Positions 1 to 5,256 of a DNA stretch of 5,256 nucleotides are shown here, one piece after another. The stretch lies in NCBI GenBank assembly GCA_017620795.1, contig JAGAUM010000047.1, positions 1 to 5,256 of the forward strand, given 5' to 3'. Positions within the stretch are counted from its first letter, which is position 1, and each line of letters starts with the position of its first letter. This stretch comes from Clostridia bacterium. GTDB taxonomy: Bacteria; Bacillota; Clostridia; RGIG8785. The position numbers were made by a program, and so were the translations under genes. The notes beneath the pieces were generated by a model. That model saw nothing but the letters and a program-made list of their open reading frames with translations, did not search any database and was not told the origin of the DNA.

Positions 1-633
1 CCGGAAGAGTCAAAGGGAGAAATGCGTACCAAACGATGTACCCCTTTTTCACCGCGAGCGTAACCGTAGGCATTCAAGCCTTCAATCAAAATGGTTGCAC
101 TCTTAAGTCCAGCTTCATCGCCGTCTAAATAATCAATGGTCTGAACACGGAAGCCTCTGCGTTCGGCCCAGCGCATATACATTCTGTAAAGCATCTGCGC
201 CCAGTCCTGCGCTTCGGTACCGCCAGCACCTGCGTGCAAGGTTAAGATGGCATTGTTTTTGTCATATTCACCCGAAAGCAGGGTCTCAATTCGTAAATCA
301 GAGAAGCTTTGGCAAACCTTTTCATAAGCCTCTTTTGCTTCTTCATAAACCGAATCGTCTTCCATTTCAATACCCAGCTCTGTCAAGGTCAAGGCATCTT
401 CCCAGCTTTGCTTCAAAGCTGTAAAACGGCCGATTTTATCCCGATACTGCTTTATCTGTTGCATCAGCTTTTGGGAAGATTCAGGGTCGTTCCATAAATC
501 GGGACTTTCTAAGGTTTCCTCTAACTTTTTGACCTCTGCTTCAGCTTCGTCTAAGTTAAAGTGAATCCCTCAAATCCATCATATCGTTTTGCATTGCGTT
601 TAAAGACAAGCGCAACTCGTCTAACTCTATCAT
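1..633 (-). CDS. prfB: Peptide chain release factor 2 (RF2), 5' part, expressed by programmed +1 frameshift
   Basis: RF2 enters the ribosomal A site at UGA and UAA codons and triggers release of the finished peptide. The gene starts at ATG 633 (MIELDELRLSLNAMQNDMMD). It runs 25 codons to an in-frame TAA at 558-556, then continues in the +1 frame from AAC at 557-555 to the window edge. Counting through the shift gives 210 full residues. The shifted frame holds the family signature HAGAGGTEAQDW (about residues 133-144). The RF2 tripeptide anticodon Ser-Pro-Phe falls at 205-207, in HRLVRISPFDSS; this is the same numbering as E. coli RF2, which strongly supports the frameshift reading. RF1 would have a P-x-T type motif at this place. 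The N-terminal helical domain is complete. The GGQ catalytic loop and C-terminus lie beyond position 1, so catalytic integrity cannot be judged. It follows secA after 30 nt, the usual Firmicutes order. Identity is near certain; regulation is discussed under the recoding site. Confidence 0.96.
555..573 (-). promoter_or_regulatory. prfB programmed +1 frameshift site with UAA stop
   Basis: Read on the minus strand the site is TTG AGG GAT TCA CTT TAA C. It has the classical parts: a purine-rich SD-like stretch (GAGGG, 571-567), the slippery Leu codon CTT (561-559), a stop in the zero frame (558-556), and C as the next base, which is a poor termination context. tRNA-Leu slips from CUU to UUU and translation resumes at AAC. 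The stop falls at codon 26, as in E. coli. In classical sites the stop is UGA, so low RF2 favours slippage and more RF2. Here it is UAA, which RF1 also reads. The SD-like stretch is also less complementary to 16S rRNA than the E. coli AGGGGG. The site itself is clear; how well it still autoregulates is unknown. Confidence 0.9.
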
Positions 634-642
634 GTTCTCACA

Positions 643-648
643 TCCTTC
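643..648 (-). promoter_or_regulatory. Ribosome binding site of prfB
   Basis: GAAGGA on the minus strand lies 9 nt upstream of ATG 633. It sits in the 30-nt gap after secA and fixes the start of the short 25-codon zero-frame leader of prfB. The gap also holds a short T run (CACCATTTTTTT), but no stem precedes it, so it is not a terminator. Confidence 0.8.
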
Positions 649-663
649 AAAAAAATGGTGTCA

Positions 664-3396
664 TTATTGTCCGCAACATTTTTTGTATTTCTTCCCCGAC
701 CCACAAGGGCAAAGGTCATTACGGCCTACTTTGTTTTCGGCGCGTTGCGGAGTTTTAGGTGCTTCTTCTTGATTTCCATGGCTTGCCTGCATTCTCATGG
801 CAGGTCGTGCAGGGGCAGGCTCTGCAACACGGGCGTGAAAGAGGTTTTTAAGGGTAGTCTCCTTAATACTCTCAATCATGTCGTCATACATGATTTCCGT
901 TTCCATACGGAATTCCACAACGGGGTCATGCTGTGCAAAGGCGCGCAACCCGATGCCCTGCTTCAGGCGATCCACATCATCAATATGATCCATCCACTTG
1001 GCATCAACCGCACGGAGCAAAAAGACCCGCTCCGCCTCACGCATCAGTTCGGGAGACAGACGCTCCTCTACTTCTGCGTAGCGTTCTAATGCCAACGCGG
1101 TTAAATCCTCAATAAGAGCCGCAGGTGTCAAGTCCTCACATTCTTCTTTCGTATAAGGCAAATCACCTTCACGAAGGAAAAACTGGGAGAAATAGTTACG
1201 AAGTGCATCCCAGTCCCATTCCTCAGCATAAGGACTTTCAGCGGCAAAGCGATGCACCGTTTCGGAAATGATATTTTTCAACATTCCCAAAATCGACTCA
1301 TGCATATCGTTGCCTTCCAAAACCTGCTGACGCTGTCCATAAATCATGTTTCTCTGCATGTTCATGACATCGTCATACTGCAAAACATTCTTACGAATGT
1401 TAAAGTTTCGTTCCTCAATTCGGCGTTGTGCGTTTTCGATGGCAGAAGTCAGCATCTTGTTCTCGATTGCCTGGTCTTCAGGAAGGCCTAACGCTTCAAC
1501 CATCCGCTGGGTTCGTTCTCCGCCGAAGAGACGCATCAGTTCGTCTTCGAGCGAAATATAGAACCGAGAAACGCCTCGGTCACCTTGACGGCCTGCGCGA
1601 CCACGCAACTGATTATCGATGCGGCGACTTTCGTGTCGCTCGGTGCCGATAATACAAAGTCCGCCAGCAGCAATAACCTCCTCGGTCTCGGTAGCAGTTT
1701 CAGCTTTATGGAAGGCCAGTCGTTCCTGATAAAGGCGACGTGCTTCTAAAACAGTCTCATCTTCAACCTCTGCAAAACCAGTTGCAATCTCGATAACATC
1801 GTCTTCATAGCCCTCTTTTTTAAGGTCATGACGAGCCATAAAGTCTGCATTACCGCCCAAAATAATGTCCGTACCACGGCCCGCCATGTTGGTGGCAATG
1901 GTTACTGCGCCTTTTCGCCCTGCCTGTGCAACGATTTCTGCTTCTTTTTCATGTTGCTTCGCATTTAAGACCGAATGTTTGATGCCACGTTTCTTCAAAA
2001 GGTTGCTCAGCAGTTCAGATACTTCAATGGAAATGGTGCCTACCAGCACAGGCTGACCCGTGGCATGTCGTCGCTCAATTTCATCCAGTACCGCTTCATA
2101 TTTCCCTTTGGTATTTTTATACACACAGTCGGGAAGGTCCTGACGGATCATCGGCTTGTTGGTGGGGATAACAACAACATCTAGTTTATAGATATCCTGA
2201 AACTCCCGTTCCTCGGTTAAAGCGGTACCCGTCATACCCGAAAGTTTGGAAAACAGACGGAAATAGTTCTGGAAGGTGATGGTTGCCAAGGTCTTACTTT
2301 CGTGAGCAACCTTTACTTTTTCCTTTGCTTCAATCGCCTGATGCAAACCGTCACTATACCGCCGTCCCATCATCAGGCGACCTGTAAAGTCATCGACGAT
2401 GATAACCTGATCGTCCTTCACAACATAATCGCGGTCACGATGCATGGTTCCGTGCGCCTTAATGGCTTGGTTTACATGATGCGATAAGGTCATGTTATCA
2501 GGATCAGACCAGTTTTCGACACCGAAATGTGCCTCGGCTTTTTTGATGCCCTTTAAGGTCAGCGAAGCAGACTTAGCTTTTTCATCGATGATATAATCCG
2601 CATCCACTTCTTCGTCCATATCTACTTTTTGGTCTGCTTCTTTGATGCGGTGAGACTTCAGTCTCAAAACAAATTCGTTAGCTTTCTCATACAAATCCGT
2701 TGAGCGATCACCAATACCCGAGATGATTAACGGCGTACGCGCTTCGTCAATCAGGATGCTATCCACCTCATCCACAATGGCAAAATTCTGACCGCGTTGT
2801 ACCATCTGGTCCTTGTGTACAACCATGTTGTCACGCAAATAGTCAAAGCCAAACTCGTTATTGGTACCATAGGTGATGTCAGCAGCATAAGCAGCTTTAC
2901 GCGCCTCGCCGTCCAAATCATGAACAATGAGACCTACGCTTAAGCCAAGATAGCGGTAAAGCTTTCCCATCCACTCACTGTCACGCAGTGCCAGATAGTC
3001 ATTTACCGTTACCACATAAACACCCTTGCCCGATAATGCATTCAAGTACGCAGGCAAGGTTGCAACCAAGGTCTTACCTTCACCCGTTTTCATTTCTGCG
3101 ATACGTCCCTGGTGTAGGATGATACCGCCGATTAACTGAACTGGGAAATGGCGCATATTCAGGACACGCGCCGAAGCCTCACGAACTGTTGCAAACGCAT
3201 CAGGCAAAATATCGTCCAAGGTCTCACCCTTTGCAAGACGATCTTTTAACCACGCAGTCTTTCCTTTCAGTTCGCTTTCGCTTAATGCACGATACGTCGG
3301 GTCTAATGCCTCAATTGCAGACAGTAAAGGCTGAATCCGACGAATCTCACGGTCGCTATAAGACCCGACCATTTTTTCAATCAAATTTTTCAGCAT
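664..3396 (-). CDS. secA: Preprotein translocase ATPase SecA
   Basis: SecA is the cytosolic and membrane-associated motor that pushes unfolded preproteins through the SecYEG channel using ATP. The 910-residue protein is full length (E. coli SecA has 901). Visible landmarks in order are: the Q-motif region MRHFPVQ (81-87); Walker A MKTGEGKT (102-109); Walker B region with [18 protein letters not shown] (207-224); the preprotein cross-linking domain (about 226-370); the [10 protein letters not shown] segment (383-392); second nucleotide-binding fold with [10 protein letters not shown] (502-511) and the arginine-finger region [11 protein letters not shown] (596-606); helical scaffold and two-helix finger (about 789-830); a Pro/Ala-rich linker (856-885); and a zinc-binding tail with Cys896, Cys898, Cys907 and Cys908 (CxC-x8-CC), which in other SecA proteins contacts SecB or ribosomes. 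The fingertip, usually Tyr, is Phe820. ATG 3396 has AGGAG 6 nt upstream, and the N-terminus matches the family. It ends TAA followed at once by TGA. It lies 12 nt after the isomerase gene, so co-translation is likely. Confidence 0.98.
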   Translation of the reverse strand: MLKNLIEKMVGSYSDREIRRIQPLLSAIEALDPTYRALSESELKGKTAWLKDRLAKGETLDDILPDAFATVREASARVLNMRHFPVQLIGGIILHQGRIAEMKTGEGKTLVATLPAYLNALSGKGVYVVTVNDYLALRDSEWMGKLYRYLGLSVGLIVHDLDGEARKAAYAADITYGTNNEFGFDYLRDNMVVHKDQMVQRGQNFAIVDEVDSILIDEARTPLIISGIGDRSTDLYEKANEFVLRLKSHRIKEADQKVDMDEEVDADYIIDEKAKSASLTLKGIKKAEAHFGVENWSDPDNMTLSHHVNQAIKAHGTMHRDRDYVVKDDQVIIVDDFTGRLMMGRRYSDGLHQAIEAKEKVKVAHESKTLATITFQNYFRLFSKLSGMTGTALTEEREFQDIYKLDVVVIPTNKPMIRQDLPDCVYKNTKGKYEAVLDEIERRHATGQPVLVGTISIEVSELLSNLLKKRGIKHSVLNAKQHEKEAEIVAQAGRKGAVTIATNMAGRGTDIILGGNADFMARHDLKKEGYEDDVIEIATGFAEVEDETVLEARRLYQERLAFHKAETATETEEVIAAGGLCIIGTERHESRRIDNQLRGRAGRQGDRGVSRFYISLEDELMRLFGGERTQRMVEALGLPEDQAIENKMLTSAIENAQRRIEERNFNIRKNVLQYDDVMNMQRNMIYGQRQQVLEGNDMHESILGMLKNIISETVHRFAAESPYAEEWDWDALRNYFSQFFLREGDLPYTKEECEDLTPAALIEDLTALALERYAEVEERLSPELMREAERVFLLRAVDAKWMDHIDDVDRLKQGIGLRAFAQHDPVVEFRMETEIMYDDMIESIKETTLKNLFHARVAEPAPARPAMRMQASHGNQEEAPKTPQRAENKVGRNDLCPCGSGKKYKKCCGQ
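673..711 (-). other. SecA C-terminal zinc-binding (SEC-C) motif
   Basis: These codons encode residues 896-908, [13 protein letters not shown], at the extreme C-terminus. The spacing CxC-x8-CC fits the SEC-C metal-binding motif, in which the last ligand is His or Cys; here it is Cys. In known SecA proteins this tail binds one zinc ion and can dock SecB, the ribosome or phospholipids. SecB is rare in Firmicutes, so a ribosome or lipid role is more likely here, by inference. Confidence 0.9.
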
Positions 3397-3402
3397 TTCA
3401 TT

Positions 3403-3407
3403 CTCCT
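3403..3407 (-). promoter_or_regulatory. Ribosome binding site of secA
   Basis: AGGAG on the minus strand lies 6 nt upstream of ATG 3396, just after the TAA (3411-3409) of the isomerase gene. Another ATG at 3401-3399 lies between this site and the secA start, but it opens only a three-codon frame (ATG AAA TGC TGA), so 3396 is the real start. Confidence 0.85.
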
Positions 3408-3408
3408 A

Positions 3409-4521
3409 TTACTTGCTCCAGACAATTTCCGCCGATTCACGCAAAGCAGAGACATATGTGGCATATTGCTCGCTTAAAAGTTGTTTTTTAATCGCTTCTT
3501 TCAAGCCATCAAAAGAATCCGTGATGCCAGAAGAAATCTTTTTGATAATATGATACCCATAATTTGTCTCAACCAAACCGCTGACCTGATTGTTCTTCAG
3601 CGCTTTTGCGGCAGCTTCAAACTCGGGAACCATCTGACCGTCCGTGAATGTATATCCATCAGGATAGTCAGTAAGACCCGGATCCTCCGAGTATTGCTTC
3701 ATCATCTTATCAAAGTCCGCACCGCTCTTGATGCGTTGCAAAATCGTTTGTGCAGTTTTCTTTACCGCCGCTTTTTCCGCATCAGTCTTTCCTTCAGTGG
3801 AAAAGAGAATGTGCTTGGCAACCGTATACTCTTGTTCTTTATCTGCAAGGTTTTTGTCATAATAAGCGCGAATCTCCTCCTCGCTTGCAGAAAAGCCCAA
3901 CGTTTGTTCATACTTATTCATCAACGTCAGCTGTAACTGCAACGAAAGATAAGACTCCTCGTCATAACCGATTTGCTCCAGTTGTGCATAGTACTCTTCA
4001 TCACCCAAGGCGGTTTTCAAAGCAGCGAGTTCTTCTTTCAACGTAGAAATCTCCTCTTCTGTCAGAATAACGCCTGCTTTTTGGGCTTCCTGACAGACCA
4101 GATAACGCTCGGTAACATACAGGAATGTTGCATCCTCTAATGCTTCATCCGAAAGGGACTGACCCTGATTCTGGTAGTAAATAGCCAACTGCTTTTTGGA
4201 CGCATCGTAGACGGACCGCTCCACGCGCTCGCCATTGATAACCAGCGCTTCCTTTGCAGGCGTAATATCAATGGTTCCGTTTTCGCCATTCCAGACTACA
4301 TCCATACCAAGCTTTTCTGCTACTTCACGCAAAGGAACATAGGTACGATTCTGATACTCAAAATGATCCCCAGACATATCAGCCCCATTGATGGTAATGG
4401 TGCTGGGGTTTCTCAAAACAGCGATGCTTTCAAAAATATCATCTGCAAAAATCGCTGTCGTGCAAGTTAAAATCAGCGTTAAAACGACGCCAAAGATAAA
4501 GCCTTTTAATTCTTTTCTCAT
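3409..4521 (-). CDS. Exported parvulin-type peptidyl-prolyl isomerase (PrsA/SurA-like) with N-terminal stalk domain
   Basis: Likely an extracytoplasmic foldase that catalyses cis-trans isomerisation of X-Pro bonds in proteins leaving the Sec channel. Numbered from ATG 4521 (370 aa), it has a signal peptide (MRKELKGF, hydrophobic core to about 24, probable cleavage after IFA26). Next is a copper-amine-oxidase-N-like stalk domain (about 40-88: TITINGADM and RTYVPLREVAEKLGMDVVW), then a long helical SurA_N-like region (about 100-225). The parvulin domain (about 232-330) shows the conserved His pair in AKHIL (His237) and YGYHIIKK (His324), plus GADFDKMMKQYSEDPG. A short helical tail follows. A GTG at 4524 sits directly before the ATG; the SD AAGGAG is 8 nt from the ATG and 5 nt from the GTG, so I prefer the ATG. 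Unlike Bacillus PrsA there is no clear lipobox: Cys20 is preceded by ILT, a poor match. It lies immediately upstream of secA, which suits a role in folding exported proteins. The substrate is unknown, and the stalk domain need not bind copper. Confidence 0.9.
   Translation of the reverse strand: MRKELKGFIFGVVLTLILTCTTAIFADDIFESIAVLRNPSTITINGADMSGDHFEYQNRTYVPLREVAEKLGMDVVWNGENGTIDITPAKEALVINGERVERSVYDASKKQLAIYYQNQGQSLSDEALEDATFLYVTERYLVCQEAQKAGVILTEEEISTLKEELAALKTALGDEEYYAQLEQIGYDEESYLSLQLQLTLMNKYEQTLGFSASEEEIRAYYDKNLADKEQEYTVAKHILFSTEGKTDAEKAAVKKTAQTILQRIKSGADFDKMMKQYSEDPGLTDYPDGYTFTDGQMVPEFEAAAKALKNNQVSGLVETNYGYHIIKKISSGITDSFDGLKEAIKKQLLSEQYATYVSALRESAEIVWSK
3532..3828 (-). other. Parvulin (rotamase) domain of the exported isomerase
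   Basis: These codons cover about residues 232-330. The fold's hallmarks are present: a first strand with the conserved His (AKHILF), a helix with GADFDKMMKQYSEDPG, the DGYTFTDGQMVPEFEAAAKAL segment, and a last strand with the second conserved His (TNYGYHIIKK). Both His residues of the parvulin active site are kept, so the domain is probably active, unlike the inactive parvulin copies found in some SurA proteins. Confidence 0.88.
4258..4404 (-). other. Copper-amine-oxidase-N-like (stalk) domain of the exported isomerase
   Basis: These codons cover about residues 40-88. The pattern is a short beta hairpin (TITINGADM), then the strongly typical YVPLREVAEKLGMDVVW helix, then a closing strand (GTIDITP). 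This module is common on secreted and wall-associated proteins of Clostridia and Paenibacillaceae, usually apart from any amine oxidase. Its ligand is not known to me; a wall- or surface-binding role is inference. Confidence 0.8.
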
Positions 4522-4529
4522 CACAATCT

Positions 4530-4535
4530 CTCCTT
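4530..4535 (-). promoter_or_regulatory. Ribosome binding site of the isomerase gene, overlapping the upstream stop codon
   Basis: AAGGAG on the minus strand lies 8 nt before ATG 4521. Its first two A bases are the last two of the TAA (4536-4534) ending the membrane-protein gene. A ribosome stopping there would sit on the next initiation site, which favours translational coupling. The spacing also decides for ATG 4521 over GTG 4524. Confidence 0.85.
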
Positions 4536-5256
4536 ATTGGTTGACGCCATACTCTTCTTTTAAGCGGTTGCGACGCAAAAGAATAATCTCAGCCGCATAA
4601 GCAACCAACAGAACAAAGAAGCATTCAAACACCGCATTGGTGTAAAACAAGCGCCTTGAAATCTCGGTTAATCCAGATACAAAGGGTGTTGCAACCAACA
4701 GCAACAAGGGCATAAACGCAAACATAACACCACAATCAGAAAGCGCTTTTTCCCCCTCACCCTCTAAGGTCTTGCGACGAACACATGCCAAAATGATAAA
4801 CAGGATTAAATACACCAGCCAGCTCACTACACCGCGAGGCAAGAAACGCAACTGGAGCGTCTCAAACCAGTGGGTCGGCACGCTCAAAAATCGTTGTGCA
4901 GAAACGTCGGTTTCACTATAACTCCGTAAATATTGGATGTCGGTTTCGTAAACATTGTTTCCCGCCTGTTTAATGACTGCAAAAAATGTGTCAGGATGCT
5001 TTAAATAATAAGCAACAAGATTACCATAGGTGAATTTCGGATAAAACTCCTTGTTCAGGAGTTCTGCATCTTCAACAGCAAAATAAGGTGTTTTGGCGTA
5101 AGAAGCCAAATCTTCAGAAAGCCCCATCTCATTTAAAGCAGTAACAGGGTCCTCGGTTTCCATTAAAGCACCATAAAAAACTGCGTTGTATAAATCCGAC
5201 TGATAGTCAGAAACCGCAGTGGAATGAAAGCCCATCCAGGACAAGGGGAACAAAAG
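4534..5256 (-). CDS. Polytopic membrane protein, C-terminal part; possible GT-C-type glycosyltransferase
   Basis: The frame is open to the window edge, so only the last 240 residues are seen and the true start lies beyond 5256. The TTG at 5253 is within the gene and is not a supported start. The visible part opens with LLFPLSW, probably the end of a membrane segment. A soluble, probably extracytoplasmic stretch of about 130 residues follows, with aromatic-rich patches (SDYQSDLYNAVFYGAL, NKEFYPKFTYGNLVAYYLKHPDTFF). Three hydrophobic segments then appear at about 142-159, 177-193 and 207-227, and the tail is basic (LLRRNRLKEE). The pattern of a loop with FYGAL, EMGL and YYLKHP followed by late membrane helices reminds me of Firmicutes multi-pass hexose transferases (WsfD-like, GT-C fold). 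That is recall, not a match I could test, and the catalytic acidic loop expected near the N-terminus is outside the window. It ends 12 nt before the isomerase gene and is probably co-transcribed with it. Confidence 0.75.
   Translation of the reverse strand, partial: LLFPLSWMGFHSTAVSDYQSDLYNAVFYGALMETEDPVTALNEMGLSEDLASYAKTPYFAVEDAELLNKEFYPKFTYGNLVAYYLKHPDTFFAVIKQAGNNVYETDIQYLRSYSETDVSAQRFLSVPTHWFETLQLRFLPRGVVSWLVYLILFIILACVRRKTLEGEGEKALSDCGVMFAFMPLLLLVATPFVSGLTEISRRLFYTNAVFECFFVLLVAYAAEIILLRRNRLKEEYGVNQ

Noticed and set aside
309..497. Plus-strand open frame with a hydrophobic start
   Set aside because: It is antisense to the helical N-terminal domain of prfB and explained by that gene's codons.
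556..558. prfB read as a pseudogene or sequencing error because of the in-frame TAA
   Set aside because: The break falls at the classical recoding position with CTT, stop and C all in place, and numbering through the shift puts the SPF motif at exactly 205-207.
547..624. Repeated 8-mer TTAGACGA on the minus strand at 624-617 and 554-547
   Set aside because: Both copies encode Leu-Asp-Glu in helical segments of RF2, and a short match like this is expected by chance.
634..663. T run after secA as a terminator
   Set aside because: No stem precedes the T run in the 30-nt gap, and the prfB SD follows at once.
673..711. Final Cys-Cys in the SecA zinc motif as an unusual change
   Set aside because: Cys or His are both normal as the fourth ligand in SEC-C motifs.
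655..1089. Plus-strand open frame of 144 codons
   Set aside because: It lies antisense within secA, has no good SD, and its protein has no recognisable features; it is a shadow of the secA codons.
3481..3936. Plus-strand open frame of 151 codons
   Set aside because: It is antisense to the well-supported isomerase gene; its Phe/Ile/Leu-rich composition is what antisense reading of Lys/Glu-rich helices gives.
4462..4464. Cys20 of the isomerase as a lipobox cysteine
   Set aside because: The preceding residues ILT do not fit the usual Leu-(Ala/Ser)-(Gly/Ala)-Cys pattern, while IFA followed by DD at 24-28 makes a reasonable signal peptidase I site. It is kept as a minor alternative.
5251..5253. 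TTG at 5253 as the start of the membrane protein
   Set aside because: The frame is open to the window edge and the upstream codon is also hydrophobic; no SD can be seen, so the gene is better read as truncated by the window.

Overview
The window carries four genes, all on the minus strand and packed head to tail, so the natural reading order is from position 5256 down to 1. In that order they are: the C-terminal part of a polytopic membrane protein (possibly a GT-C-type glycosyltransferase, cut by the window edge); an exported parvulin-type peptidyl-prolyl isomerase carrying a copper-amine-oxidase-N-like (stalk) domain; complete secA; and the 5' part of prfB (release factor 2), cut by the other edge. 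Gaps are 12, 12 and 30 nt. Each of the three visible starts has a good Shine-Dalgarno sequence, and I see no convincing terminator, so one transcript is likely. No stretch longer than 30 nt lacks a gene, and I found no RNA gene, mobile element, CRISPR array or long repeat.

The organism is most likely a Firmicute of the class Clostridia. The secA-prfB order is typical of Firmicutes. The SecA sequence looks clostridial (for example [22 protein letters not shown] and a C-terminal zinc-binding tail). Copper-amine-oxidase-N-type stalk domains on exported proteins are common in Clostridia and Paenibacillaceae. This placement is inference from protein style, not from a search. The genetic code is standard: Trp is TGG, and all three visible gene ends are TAA.

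Functionally, SecA drives preproteins through SecYEG, and the exported isomerase would help them fold outside the membrane. Release factor 2 terminates translation at UGA and UAA. Its link to the others is the conserved gene order rather than an obvious shared pathway.

The most notable point is the prfB recoding site. The reading frame is interrupted at codon 26, as in classical autoregulated prfB genes, but the in-frame stop is TAA (CTT TAA C) instead of the usual TGA, and the upstream SD-like element is weak. Both RF1 and RF2 read UAA, so the usual RF2-specific feedback should be blunted. Apart from this, the window looks like ordinary housekeeping DNA, and I do not see a new defence, mobile or biosynthetic system in it.
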